Shown here: piece after piece, positions 40,300 to 63,660 of the stretch
Layout of the letters: each line of letters starts with the position of its first letter
How positions within the stretch are numbered: position 1 is the first letter of the stretch
NCBI RefSeq assembly: GCF_047511655.1
Contig: NC_133392.1
Location: 28,382,001 to 28,446,000, forward strand
DNA from: Castor canadensis
Taxonomy: Eukaryota > Chordata > Mammalia > Rodentia > Castoridae
Direction of reading: 5' to 3'
Length of the DNA: 64,000 bases
Translations under genes and position numbers: made by a program
Notes under the pieces: model-generated
Seen by the model: the letters and a program-made list of their open reading frames with translations, nothing else
Told to the model about the DNA's origin: nothing
Database searches by the model: none

Positions 40300-40445
40300 A
40301 GCAGTTTTCACTGAAACTATGTTTTGTTTGTTCACTGCTGTCCCTTCCACCAGAACATAGGTCCTGTGGAAACACAGACCTTACTTATCTTTTTCAGTGC
40401 TGTATGTACAGGACCTCAAACAAAGCCTGACTATGGAATCCTGTC
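40300..40445 (+). mobile_element. L2-like 3' fragment
   Basis: TTTGTTCACTGCTGTCCC followed by a truncated end; diverged. Confidence 0.5.
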
Positions 40446-40569
40446 GGAGCCTGAGAAGGCTCCACAGTTTAGGACTACAGGACAGGAGCACTAGCAGAGG
40501 GCCAAGCAAAGAATCTGTGCCCTAGCCTGTCACATCTGGCTCATTTCAGGGAGCAGCTTTGTTCTACTT

Positions 40570-45065
<4,496 letters not shown>

Positions 45066-45381
45066 AGAGTTTCCTCCCATCCCCAAGCCCTTTGTATTGT
45101 TGCCACAATAGAGGTGGCTCTCCAAGAACCACCAGTAGAGGTGGGATTCCAAGCTAAGGCAGATAAGTGGAACCCACCTACCGGTGGCTTGGTGCAAAGG
45201 TCTTGCTTGGGATAAAGGAGAACTGTTTTTTTTTCAGTGCCCACACAGTGACTGTGTGAATCCCCTAATTCCAATCCAGTTGGTATCCCTGAAACCCAAG
45301 ATGAGCAAACCTTGAAGTTTTTTGTACAGGGTTCTTGTTTTCTGAAGTCTGAAATGGTAATAGTGATTACAAAACACAGTG

Positions 45382-45475
45382 AGGGCTGGTGGAATGGCTC
45401 AAGTGGTAGAGCCTCTGCTTAGCAAGCATGAGGCCCTGAATTCAAACTCCAGTATTAAAAAAAAAAAAAAACCAC
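45382..45475 (+). repeat. dID-type SINE
   Basis: GGGCTGGTGGAATGGCTCAA head, long A tail; downstream of MRPL43. Confidence 0.85.
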
Positions 45476-45904
45476 AGGGAGAGATCTCAAGGCTGGCTTC
45501 TCAAAGAATCCCTGCTGCGCTTAGAGATGGCTTTTCTCTGCTGTGGCCTAGCATTGGGCAAGACACCGATCCATGTGAACATTTGTGTACAGATTAGAAG
45601 ATCTGGGGCATCAAACTTACCCAAAGTCACACTTGGAGGTCTTAATTCCAAAATGTGTGGATATTAAGCATAAACCTCATTTTTCATTATCTTAATATCA
45701 GAAGCAGAGTGTAGAACCCTTCAATGTGGTTAGTGTTAAAATCAGGTGTCTAGGCCTGACTCCTGGAGGGAGATTCTCAGACCAGGTTCCTTTCCCTGTA
45801 CTCCCACCTCAAGACACCTCTTTGTACAGAAATTGTGTCTTCACTTAGACTAGGGGATAGGAGGTGCTAAAAAGCTCAGAGAAAAGCAGGAGGGCTAATA
45901 AGGA

Positions 45905-46023
45905 GTATTTTGTAGGTTTAGTGGTACATGCCTGTAGTTTCAGCTCCTCCAAAGGCTCACTTGATCCCAGGAGTCTGAGACTGGCCTGGGCAACATGGTG
46001 ACACCTCCATCTCAAAAAATAGA
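45905..46023 (+). repeat. 7SL-derived monomer SINE
   Basis: GGTTTAGTGGTACATGCCTG, then CTGGCCTGGGCAACATGGTG; closer to a free monomer than to B1-dID. Confidence 0.65.
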
Positions 46024-46351
46024 TACTGAAGGGGGGTGATGAAAAAGCCAGGAATGAAGTTAGAAACCCTTGTGTGAAATCTTACTTTTTGTTGTTTGTC
46101 ATGACCTTGTCACCACAATCAATGAATAATAAGATCTTTAACCAAAGAGCCTATGTATGTGCCTGCCCAGTAGTCAAGGTGGAAGCTGAGGATCCTAGTT
46201 TCCTCTGCAAATAGTTTTATGAGGAACAAAGCCAACCCTGATGCAGGAATCACTGCAGCACCATCTGCATAGCTCAGAGCCTGACCCCTGATGATCAGGG
46301 GAGGCAACTCTAGATCAAGCAGACTGCTCATAACTGTGGGGAAAGAGGACA

Positions 46352-46357
46352 TTTATT
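46352..46357 (-). terminator. SEMA4G: Candidate poly(A) signal of SEMA4G (AATAAA)
   Basis: TTTATT on the plus strand reads AATAAA on the minus strand, about 1.45 kb after the SEMA4G stop. The intervening 46358-47809 is repeat-poor, as expected of a 3' UTR. Confidence 0.5.
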
Positions 46358-47809
46358 AACCAACATCAGGGGAGGAGCTGAGCCCAGGCTCCCCACTCTG
46401 TCACATGCCCGTTCCACCCACCTGGGTGATGAGTGGGGGCATTCCTGAAGAAGTGCAGCCGTTCTCACAATAAATACATTCATTGTGGGGTGGAGGTGGG
46501 AGAGGTTTGGACAAAGGGCAGTAAAAACCCGTGGGATTCCACGTTCTCAGCTACAAAAATAACAGTCATCCTCACACAAGGGAATGGGGGAGCTCAGTCA
46601 GGATTGATTGTTCCATAGGGGCCTGGAGACTTCTGAGGCCCCTGGACCCTGAAAGTGCCCCGGTGAGGTAGGACAGGGGTGGGAGCCAAACATCCAAACT
46701 CCCAGCCTCTGCCCTTTGCATAGTTCCAAGAACGGGCTTCATTTGCCAGTGAGAAGTCAGATCTTGCCTCCCCTGCTCTGATCTAGGGGAAGCAAATGCT
46801 TGGTCCCCAAAAGGGAGGCTGGCTCATTGAGTGCAGTGTTGGTCATCCGTCCTAGGGAAGGGACTGCGAGGACAGCTAAGTGGGAGGGGAATCTCCCTTT
46901 GAAATGTCTGCAGACCAAACCCAACAGACACAGGTCCGAGGCAGCAAGGAGAAGCTCAAGGTGCATGTGGATAGAAATGTAAGCACATGTGTGATTGGTG
47001 TGTGTTCCACATATGCCTGGGGAAGGGACATGCCTGGAGCTCTGTTGTTACTCTTCCATGTGACGAAGGGGAGTGGGGAGACTGACTTCCAAGGGCTCTA
47101 CAGAAAGGGAGAAGAGGGGAATGAGGCAGTCTTATCATCCCACGCTGGCTTGTTCCCAAGCTCTTGCCAAAGGAGTCACCATGTGGGGCTAGGACTGGGG
47201 AAGAGGACTAGATAGGGATGGGATAGTTGGGCGAGTACCCCAAATCCAGAAGAAGGAATGAAACACTAGAATGCACCAGAAAGGGGGGTGGGACAGCACT
47301 GCAGCCCAGCTGATAAACATTCTCCCATGTGCACATGGAAATGTACGCAGGGCTCAGGTAGTGGCAGAGGTCTTGTCTGGATTCAGGACTACCCAGCACA
47401 CAGGGCTAAGCAGAGGCTGGTGACATTGAGGCCATCTGGACCTGCAGAGCCCTACCTAGGAGGAAGAGGAAGGATTGGGCAGAAAACAGGACAAGAGAAT
47501 GAAGTCCTCTCCTCCCAAGCATTTAAGTAAAGGGGATAGAAACTGGGTCTGGGTTTGCAGGGCAGCTGGTCCTGAGGGAGCACCTACCTCTGAGGAGCAC
47601 CGGTGGGCCTGGGCTGCTCACGTGTGGGTCTTGGAGATTGAGGAAGGGGCTTTGGCTGGGCATGATTCTGGCCATCTGACAGAGATGTCAAAAAGTTGGG
47701 AGAAAGGCAGGGAGTGGGGGATGTGAAGAAGGGTGCCTGTGTTGGGGAGGCAGCGGCCCAGACTGGGAGACAGGCTGGCTTGGAAGAGCATTTGTTTGGG
47801 AGCCTGGGC
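46358..47809 (-). other. SEMA4G: 3' UTR of SEMA4G
   Basis: Repeat-poor sequence of about 1.45 kb between the SEMA4G stop codon and the first canonical minus-strand AATAAA. No coding potential is evident. Confidence 0.5.
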
Positions 47810-55062
<7,253 letters not shown>

Positions 55063-55065
55063 CTT

Positions 55066-58000
55066 CCTGGGGAGGTCCAGACCAACAAGACCCCCAAGGA
55101 CAACCAGGACCAGAGTCACAGAAGGGGATGAGAAAAACAGTCACAAGGGTCAAAGTCCAGGAAGCATGTGGAAGGTCAGGGGTCATGAGGCCATGGGGGT
55201 CAAGGAGTCATGGGGCCAGGGAGGATCCTGGAATGGGGGGGACATGGAGCCACCAGGTTGTGTGGCCATGGAATCACAGCTACGAAGTCAGAGGGAGGGA
55301 AGGACCACATGCCTTTCTGCACCAAATGGAAGCTCCATGGTGAGCAGGAGTCATGGAGTCATAGAGGGGGTGCAGATTACTGATGGAGTCACCTTGTCCC
55401 CAGCAACAGGGCTAGTCCTGGTTCTCTCAGGTCTGTTTTCTAAAGGAGAGAGGGGGGAGGGGCAAAAGCACTTTGATCTCTGTGTGGGTGGAAGATGGAT
55501 GGCATTACACAGACTTAAGGCGGCACTAAAGGGCAGAGGCCCAGCAACCACTGCTCTCCCACGCCAGGATTGATTCACAATCATTCTGTGCATCCCTGTT
55601 TTAATGCAGGAGGCTGGAGTGGAACTGCTATCTAGACTCTACCCCCCCACCCTCCAACCTAAACCCAAGGTAACAGCCTTCCTCCAGCCAGGTCAGAAAT
55701 CTGCTAGGCTCCCATCTTGGAGTTTCGGTTTTCAGAGACTGCCTACTCCTCCAACAATGGGGCAGTAGCTGCCCCTGCTGTCTGCGGGGGTGCCTTATGC
55801 AGGAAGGACTGGCCAGTCACTTAATGGGCCTTTGTTAATTTGTCCTGTTTTCCTTTTTTTCTTTTTTTTCCTCTTTTTCTTGGCCTAAGAGCTCCCTCTG
55901 GAATTTCTGTTTAATTAGACACTTCTCAGCATTCTTCTCCAAGGGGGTGTACATCTTTGTCCTGCCCATGCGAGTCCATACTGCACACCCTCTGCTTAGG
56001 CATCCACACGTGTCCCTACCTGCTAGAGTGTGTGTGTGTGGGTGGAGTGTGGATATCTGGGTCCCCTAGCTGGGTAGGTGTAATGTCTGTACAGGAAGCT
56101 GTAATGTGCCAGGCCAGTTACTTGAGTCTTAAGCAAGCACATCTTGGAGACTATTCCCTCAATCCAACCAACTGGGGATAGAATAGAGGTGTTAAGTATC
56201 CCCCAAACCCTACAACAGGCCTCCTGAACCCTGAGGGTCCTCCGAAAGTTTCCTGGGCTGGACTAGTTGTGGAGGCCTGGTCCACCCCATGTCACCAGAC
56301 AATCATAGGCAGGGTCAGAGGGTGCCACTGGCCTCTCCTTTCCCTTCCAGGTCAAATATTAACTATCTGGCCTTGAAGAAAGGGGGAGGGATCAGGAGCT
56401 GGCATAAGGGAAAACAGGAATTTGGAAGATTTATTCAAGAGGTGAGGGTCAGCACACTGACATGGGAGGGGAGGAGTAGGATACAAAGGGAGAGAAGGTT
56501 CTTGGGCCACAGAAAGGGTACCAGTTCCTGGTTTGGGGTCTGGAGCAGCAGGAGGCTGCAGGCAGGGTGCCCATGCCCCACCCCTCACTGTGAAGGCACA
56601 CCTGTTTACCTTCAGGGCCTCCTGTTTGCTTAGCACAGAAGGGGGAGCCCTATGGCTAGGAGGGATCAGTCCGTAGGATTGGGCAGGAAGAACACACCCC
56701 AGATTAGAGGAACCACTCAGAGTGTGGTGTATGGCACATTTATACAGGTTCCTTCTGAGTCACATGGGTCCAGAGGAAGGCACACACAGGTGTACACGCA
56801 CACATTCAAGGAGGGCTGTGAATACATGCATTCAAAGGAGAGTTATTCACACACATAAAGAGAGGTTTGTGTACACATATGTTCACATAGATGGCCACGA
56901 CCACATGTAGTCATACATATTCACATATAAGGTTGTATTCAAACATAAGTGGTTCAGCAAGTCATACAGCCTCAGAGGTAGAGAAATAGGGTTACAGCTG
57001 TGGGTTTATGTGAAGGTCTAAACACCTGTTCAACAGGAGGATCCTGTGCACATGTATGTGTAGGACATTCACACAAACCCCCTTGATCATGAATCAGGTA
57101 CAGTAATGTTCACAGCAGGGTCGCCTACATGTTGTATTCACATAATTACATCCATGCAGTGACGAGTACATATGTATACAGGAGCCCAGTTCTTGCTGCA
57201 GGCTTGCTGGCCTCCAGTGTCCACTGGGGTGAGATGCAGAGCAGAACCCCACCCCCCTTTCCTGAAAGTCCTATTCTTAAGGCCAGATTCCAAGTGTATG
57301 CATGTGTGTTTGTTGTGGGGGTGGGAGGGAGTGAAGAAAGGGGAAAGCTACTGACCTGAGATGAGTGCATGAGTCAAGGCTACTCTGCAAGGGGGATTCG
57401 GGTACAAACCCAGGTAGAAGGAGGCCCTTAGCATTAGCAAAAGAAAGACGGAATGGAGTGCGTAACTTAGCAATCTTCTAACCTCATACGTACTGCATTT
57501 CTAGATAATGGGGAGCTAGCTGAGCCAGAGTGCTCGGTCCCCACTTAACCTGTTGGGAGGGCGGGGCTAAATGGGCGGGGCAGAGCATGCCGTTCTCCCC
57601 CTTCCCCCTGTGGCTAAGCGGGTTCAAGGTCTCCAGTTCATGCCCCACACTTCGCTCCAAGTTCTACAGTTCGGGTTCCTCCCCAGGGCCTGCCCCCTGA
57701 ACACTAATCACCCTTTCTCTATTAGATCCTAGGATGGAGGAAACCGTGGAGGGGAGCTCTCCAACATGATCAATGGAGGATCATTGTAGGCTCTCGACCT
57801 TCATCCAAGATGCCCACCTGCCCAGTAGGATGGCGGTCTCTCCTGGCTTGAGGGAGTTCCTCCCTTGCCATCCCCACCTCCGACCATCCTAGACAGTCCG
57901 CGTTCTCTCTTTTCATATCTAACCTGTCTACTGCTGCAGCTCGAGGACAAGCTCTCCTTCGAACCCGCCGGACGCCAGGAGACGTGACCCAGATCTAGGG

Positions 58001-58250
58001 AGACACTGTTCGCCACGCAGGTCCCCGCCCCGCTCCAGTCCCCGACTCTCGCGGTGGCCGGTCTGCACCCTGCGCGACCTGAGGCCTGGCCCGCACCCCT
58101 CTAGAGCTTTTATGCGGGACCGGGGGTTTTGGCGGTGGGAAAGGCCTTGCCCAGTTGGCGGGTGGAATGGACATTGGGAAGGCTTTGCCGGGCCCATGGT
58201 TCCCTACCCCCCGCGGCCCCGCCACCGCCTTCACTCCCCGCCTCCCTCAC
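55066..58250 (-). other. SEMA4G: First intron of SEMA4G
   Basis: Bounded by the acceptor before the ATG exon (CCCCAG at about 55067) and the donor at 58250. It has degenerate ACACAT/CACATA-type repetitive stretches at 56740-57180 and otherwise unique sequence. No additional exon or hairpin RNA could be supported. Confidence 0.5.
57888..57949 (+). repeat. Direct repeat copy A flanking the SEMA4G first exon
   Basis: It shares the segments CAGTCCGCGTTCTC, TTCATATCTAACCT and CTACTGCTGCAGCTCGAGG with copy B at 58750-58816, in the same order and orientation. A few small gaps separate the segments. Confidence 0.8.
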
Positions 58251-58450
58251 CTTTGCGCTGGGATCCGGGGCCATAGAGACAGCGACGCGCTCTCCGCGGC
58301 TCCACAGCACTAGCTGCGGGAGGAAGGGGCCGCGGCCAGAGGCGGGGCGGGGGTGGAGGCGGAGCCGGGGGTGGGGCGGGGGCCTGGAGGCGGGCCGTCA
58401 GGGCGGGTGCGGGGAAGGGCGCCTCTCCCTCTTATCCCTAGCACAATAGA
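57950..58450 (-). promoter_or_regulatory. SEMA4G: CpG island promoter and non-coding first exon of SEMA4G
   Basis: A dense CpG and GC-box stretch. The minus-strand donor GCAAAG|gtgagg closes a candidate first exon at 58251, extending up to about 58330. It is flanked on both sides by copies of a ~62-bp direct repeat. Confidence 0.65.
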
Positions 58451-58749
58451 GATAGTTTGAGGGTGAGGCTCACAGCCCTCGCTCGGGCATCTGGCACCCC
58501 TTCTCTTCCAGGCGGAGCGGCCCTGGCACCATTCCATGATGGGGGCCTCACCAAACCGTAAGCCCTCAGCAGGCGGGGAGTCCCACCTCCCCCTTCCCTG
58601 TAACCCTAGGACCTCTGTCACTAACCTATTACAGGGGACATGCAGATCTGTCCTCTGGAGCTTTTGCTGTGGTTCTCCGAGGAGACTCTAGCTTGTTCCC
58701 TAACCTGTACCTCACTTCTTGCGCTCTTGCTATTCTCATCTGCCCTGAG

Positions 58750-58816
58750 CCTAGGGATCAGTCCGCGTTCTCGCTTCATATCTAACCTCAGTCTCTACTG
58801 CTGCAGCTCGAGGACA
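58750..58816 (+). repeat. Direct repeat copy B flanking the SEMA4G first exon
   Basis: Second copy, starting 862 bases after copy A. Similarity ends sharply on both sides. It does not resemble the SINEs, L2 or MIR in the window. Confidence 0.8.
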
Positions 58817-59092
58817 GGGAATGGGGTTGGGGGGAGGGGACCATAAGTACGAACCTAGGGCAGCTTCTCAGCTCAAGAGCCTCCACCGCTTGCTGTTCAG
58901 GTTGAGGTCTGAGTGCGTGAGATGGAAGCAGGCCTGGAGGAGATGAAGCAACAGCTTGAAGTGCACACAGAAAATGCTCTTTTTTGCATAAATAAGCCAC
59001 CATTTGAACAGGTTTGAGAACCAAATCTTGGTCTAAACCCAGGTTCATCTCAGGGATCAGGTCACTCAGACATCTGCCTTCTCTTCCAGTTT

Positions 59093-59186
59093 TTTTGTTT
59101 GTTTTTTGGCGGTAGTGGGTTTGAACTCAGGGTCTCAAAGCTTGCTAAGTAGGCACTCTACACTTGAACCACTCCACCAGCCCTCG
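59093..59186 (-). repeat. dID-type SINE (antisense)
   Basis: GTAGTGGGTTTGAACTCAGG and TGAACCACTCCACCAGCCC. Confidence 0.8.
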
Positions 59187-59854
59187 AACATCATTCTTAC
59201 TGCAAAACTTCCAGTTCATGTCTTCAGGCAATCAAATATTCTGTCCTTCCCAAGTTCAATTGCCTTTACCCAGAATCTAGGAAACCCCGCCTCAGAATCA
59301 TCTCCCCAACTCCTTTAACTAGATGATCCTCCCTGCACTCACCTCCTTCCTAAGGGCCTAAGTGAATCCAGGGTTAGGGATGTAGGTCAGTGGTAAAGCA
59401 CTTGCCTTAGGCCCCAGCACAGCCAAGAAGTGAACCTTCTTAGAGTCCCAATGAAATGTGAGCTCTGGCTGCCATGACCCAGCCTGTTCACCCCTTCCCC
59501 AAATCCATGACAATACTGATGTAGGAGCAAAAAGAAGGGACAAAATACGGGCCACAGGAATAGACCCTTGCATGTGCCTAGGAGTTTGAACAGGATTCGA
59601 GTGGCGTATTTAACAGAAGGGATCCTGGGACTGGCACTTCATTCCTCTTTATAGATTCCCCGAAGCTGTTTGGCACTTGATTCTATACAATCTCACATTC
59701 TGGACTCAGTGTGTGACTATAGACTGCTAGACAGAAGGGCCCACATCACACTTCCATCCCCCATTAAACAAGATCTCCCAGCACTCTGCAAACAGGATGT
59801 GTGTGTAGGATGGGGTGGGGGAAGTGACTGGGAGAAACGCTTGAATTCAAAAGT

Positions 59855-60070
59855 GTTTTGGGCAGGCGGAGTGGCTCAAGTAGTAGAGCACCTACTTAGC
59901 AAGCATGAAGCCCTGAGTTCAAACTCCTGTACTTAAAAAAACAAAACAAAACAAAAAACAGTGCACTTAGAGCTGGGGTGTGGCTCAACTGATAGCCTGG
60001 CTGTTTAACAAGCATGAAGCCCTGAGAATTCAAACCCTAGTACTGCCCCCTCCACCCGCCCAAAAAAAGT
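59855..60070 (+). repeat. Two consecutive dID-type SINEs
   Basis: First copy about 59855-59962 with A/C tail. The second, about 59968-60070, follows within a few bases (GCTGGGGTGTGGCTCAACTG). Confidence 0.8.
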
Positions 60071-60099
60071 GCTCACACACTGCCCAGCTTCATTTCTTT

Positions 60100-60185
60100 T
60101 ACTGTACTCTCATCCTATCCTGAGGAATTAATAGTTTCATTTTATAGATGGGAAAACAGGCTCTAAGAAGTTAAGTAACTTGCCT
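60100..60185 (-). repeat. MIR-like fragment
   Basis: CATTTTATAGATGGGAAAAC then AAGTTAAGTAACTTGCC, an antisense MIR pattern. Confidence 0.6.
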
Positions 60186-60459
60186 TGAAATTCATTTTTG
60201 TGTTTACAAAGCACAATCAAGATTGAAAAAGTCTGAGAAGGGGGAAGCAGATCACATCTGCAAAAAAGCTGAATTGTACAAATTTGTGCAGACCTGTTCT
60301 GGAGTAAGGAAAGGGGAAAGGGCATGCAAAAAGCTAATGAGTTTGATTTGATAAGACAGGAACATTTTTAGTGAAATAGAAGGGAAAATTCGACTAGTTA
60401 ACTAGTAGCTGACCACAGAAGAAAATCCTGAAAGAGCTGATGGATTGAGTATTTGAGGT

Positions 60460-61070
60460 CATTTTTTCCCCTTTATTGTTGTGCTGGGTGGGGGTACACT
60501 GTGGTTTTACAATGTATCAATTAATATCATACTTGAATTCACCCCCTCCATTGCTCTTCCTTCCCCCCTTCCGATTCCTGGAACAGTTTCAACAGGTATC
60601 ACTTTTGCATTTACATACATGTATTAACAATATTTGCACAATATTAATCCTCCTAACCCCTTTCCCAGCTATCTTCCTCCTTCCACTGGTGCCAACTGCC
60701 CCTCACCCTGCAGAACCCGTTCCACCCCTGTTGGTCTGATTTTGTAGAAAAAAAGATAAAAACATGACGTTTTTGCTAGTTTGAGATAAAGATAGCAAAC
60801 AGGGAGTTTCCTTGTGTTGTTTCCATGCATATATGTATTACAATCCCAACTGGTTCATCTCTAGTCCTTTTCCCTAGGACCCTTCCCATGGTGGCCCCAG
60901 CCAATTTAAGAGTTCCATATTCATTCGTGTATAGAAAGTAGCACATCAACCATATCCTTCCTTTGCTTTATCCCTCCCGTGCACGACCCCTTAGTGTGAC
61001 TTGCATCCCGTAATATCGATGCATTTGTTTTAGGTCTGTAATCTGCATATGAGAGAGAACATGCTGCAGT
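60460..61070 (-). mobile_element. L1-type 3' region (tentative, antisense)
   Basis: Low-GC, pyrimidine-rich stretch ending GCATATGAGAGAGAACATG, which resembles antisense L1 3' UTRs. No coding remnant seen. Family assigned from memory. Confidence 0.4.
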
Positions 61071-61074
61071 AAAA

Positions 61075-61297
61075 ACTGGGTGCCAGTGGCTTATGCCTAT
61101 AATCCTAGCTACTTGGGAAGCTGAGATCTGGAGAATTGAGGTTCCAGGCCAGCCCAGGCAAATACTTCAGAAGACCCCATCTCCAAAATAACCAGAGCAA
61201 AATGGACTGGCGGTATAGCTCAAGTAGTAGAGCACAGCTTTGCAAGCATGAAGTCCTGAGTTCAAACACAAGAACTATTAGTTAAAAAAAAAAAAAA
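61075..61297 (+). repeat. B1-dID SINE
   Basis: CTGGGTGCCAGTGGCTTATG head, dID part and A tail; starts right at the end of the L1-like segment. Confidence 0.85.
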
Positions 61298-61336
61298 GTA
61301 GATAAAGTTATGGCTATGGACAATAAATCTGTAGTC

Positions 61337-61541
61337 CTTTTTTTGGGGGTACTGGGGTTTGAACTCAGGGCGACACTTACTTAGGCAGGTGCTATACCAC
61401 TTGAGCCACTCTGCCAGCTCTTTTTTGCATTGGGTATTTTTGAGATAGGGTCTTGTGAACTATTTTCCCAGGCTGCTTTGAACCTGATCTCTGCCTCCTG
61501 AGTAGCTAGGATTTCAGGCATGAGTCACCATCACCTGGCAA
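61337..61541 (-). repeat. B1-dID SINE (antisense)
   Basis: GGGTACTGGGGTTTGAACTC, then TTGAGATAGGGTCTTGTGAAC, then GGCATGAGTCACCATCACC. Confidence 0.85.
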
Positions 61542-61670
61542 ATATGTAGTACTTGTGGGAAAGTTGGAGGGAAGATAGGGTTGGGGCAGGGACTGCAGTA
61601 CCTAACAGGAAGAGAAACTGCAGGCACCAATAGGCCAATAGTGCTCTGATGGCATACTCAGAACCTGACA

Positions 61671-61896
61671 CTTTTTTTTTTTTTGGTGGGACTAGGGTTT
61701 GAACTCAGGGCTTTGTGCTTGCAAAGGAGGTGCTCTACTGCTTGAGCCACACCTCCAGTCCATTCTGTCCTGGTTATTTTGGAGATGGAGTCTCAAGAAC
61801 TATTTGCCTCGACTGGCCTGGAACTTTGTTCGATCCTCCTGATCTCAGCCTCCCAAGTAGCAAGGATTATAGGCGTGAGCCATCAACACCCAGCCT
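61671..61896 (-). repeat. B1-dID SINE (antisense)
   Basis: T-run, GGTGGGACTAGGGTTTGAAC, and GGCGTGAGCCATCAACACCC at the far end; nearly full length. Confidence 0.85.
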
Positions 61897-62900
61897 TCAC
61901 ACCTTCTTAAGTGAGCAAAATGTGATTTCAATGCCAAGTACCAGTATGGCACTTGCTGAATTTCACTGGACAGTTACTTCAGTCCACAATTCCCTTTCTT
62001 TCTGTTCTCCTCCCACTTATATCTCTGAAACTAATTGAAGCGTCAGATGTGAAAGCAATTAATGTACCTTTCTCTAGGAAGCCCCTTTGATTGACAATAC
62101 TCCTCCCTGCAAAACAAGCTGATAAAATATGAACAAGGGAAATAACTGACAGTAGAGACTTGAAATCAAACCAAAAAATTAATCCTAATCTAGCAGTTAC
62201 TTTGTGCCCTAGGACTAGGCAAGAAGGTTAATCATCCTTGAAGTCACTACACTGGCTGCTTTGGAGGGTGGCTGAGAGAGGATTCCATTTGGAAACCTCT
62301 GGAATACTTTACAAATGAATTGTTTTTGCTAGCTCATTTTCCCCAACTGTTTTAAGAAAGTGGCTGAGGGAAATGCTGTCTGTCCTCAGCACTGATTCTT
62401 AGCCACCTAAAACACCAGGGTGGGTGGGTTTGGCTCCAAGCTCTGCTGAGCACTTAACTACAGTTGGGCTCTTAGGTGAGGGGTATAGGCACTGAAACTT
62501 GAGTACAGGTTCTCTGAGGCCAGAGAACTCTGACCTATCAGGATGTCTGCTTCCTGTTCACTGTGGTAGCATTTCTGTTCCTGCTTTGCTGTCTCCACCT
62601 CTGGTTTGCCCAGCATTTTTCCTTAGATGGCATGATCTTTATTTTGGCCACATACAGAACTGCTTGTTAGGTAGGGACTATCACCAGTGCAACAATCACT
62701 GTCCCACTGTGGCTCAGAAGCCTGCTTTGCCCAGTTTTCTTCCCAGCCAGAGAGCCTGGAACCAGACCAAGAGCTGGGTTGTCTTGTATGTCCTCTCAAC
62801 TCCAGCCTAGGGAATGACTAGCAAGGAAAAAGAAGCATGAGGACATGTTCACAAATGCTGGAAAACCGTCACCCATCCCCACTTTCTCACCTTTAGAATA

Positions 62901-63095
62901 CTTTTTTTGGGGGGAAGTACTAGGGTTTGAACTCAGGGCCTCTTGCTAGGCAGGCACTCTACTTCTTGAGCCATCTTGCCAGTCCTTTTTTGTGTTGGGT
63001 ATTTTTGAGATAGGGTCTCACTTTTTACCTGGGCTGGCCTTGAACTGCAATCCTCCTGATCTCTGCCTTCCATTGTCAGGATTACAGCCATGAGC
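62901..63095 (-). repeat. B1-dID SINE (antisense)
   Basis: GTACTAGGGTTTGAACTCAGG and TACCTGGGCTGGCCTTGAAC, ending GATTACAGCCATGAGCC. Confidence 0.85.
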
Positions 63096-63137
63096 CAGAC
63101 ATCTGATGCATGCTTGGTTTTTAAAAGTCAAAAACTG

Positions 63138-63230
63138 GGCTGGAGGCATGGTTCAACTGTAGAATGCATGCCAAGCAAGAGCAGGGCCCTAAATTCAAGC
63201 CCCAATACTGCCAGGAAAAAAAAAAGAAAC
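63138..63230 (+). repeat. dID-type SINE
   Basis: GGCTGGAGGCATGGTTCAAC head and A tail. Confidence 0.75.
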
Positions 63231-63404
63231 TTACTTTTACCACCAGAGACAGAGCTGGACAGAGAAGCCTCTGGAGCACCATGAGTTCAAAGAAACAGAA
63301 TATACTTCCAACCATGCTTTTTGGAGATAAAATGTTTGATCAGGTATCAGCATACCCCATGGTGCCTGCTTAAGATCAATTTGTCATCTGAAAAAAGCCT
63401 CAAG

Positions 63405-63660
63405 TTAGAGCTAATGATCAGCTAGTATTTACTGAGTTCTAGCTATACATTAGGCACTGTGCTGAGCACTTTTCATGCATTAGTCAGTACTCAGAAATGC
63501 TTAAAAGGGTATTTGTTATTATTCCATTTAATAGATGAAAAAACTTAGGCTCAGAGAGTTTATTTAACTTGCTAAAGGTAAACAGCTAGTGTGGTAAAGG
63601 GATCTGAGTCTATGCCTAGGGGCAGAGTCAAGTCCTTTCCCTTAAACCGTATAAGGCTGT
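63405..63660 (-). repeat. MIR SINE
   Basis: ATTAGGCACTGTGCTGAGCA, then AACTTAGGCTCAGAGAG; long, near full-length antisense MIR. Confidence 0.7.

Larger units (their letters stand above)
37020..40569. other. Intergenic spacer between LZTS2 and TWNK, with TWNK 3' UTR at its right end
   Basis: The spacer holds a dID SINE (38067-38155), an L1-tail-like segment (about 38640-38795), two B1-like units (39082-39205 minus, 39318-39420 plus) and an L2 fragment (40300-40445). The right part must include the TWNK 3' UTR, but no clear minus-strand poly(A) signal was found. Open frames here have no features of a real protein. Confidence 0.5.
45066..46340. other. MRPL43 3' UTR and spacer to SEMA4G 3' end
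   Basis: Contains a dID SINE (45382-45475) and a 7SL-like unit (45905-46023), otherwise unique. No clear AATAAA is found just after the MRPL43 stop. A plus-strand AATAAA at about 46470 lies within the SEMA4G 3' UTR and could serve a long MRPL43 isoform. Confidence 0.4.

Noticed and set aside
55066-58250. A counterpart of the human intronic microRNA miR-608 in SEMA4G
   Set aside because: I found no matching sequence or clear hairpin by eye. The human miRNA may be primate-limited.
60460-61070. An LTR element or endogenous virus remnant
   Set aside because: No paired end repeats or primer-binding site and no coding remnant. The sequence resembles an antisense L1 3' region better.
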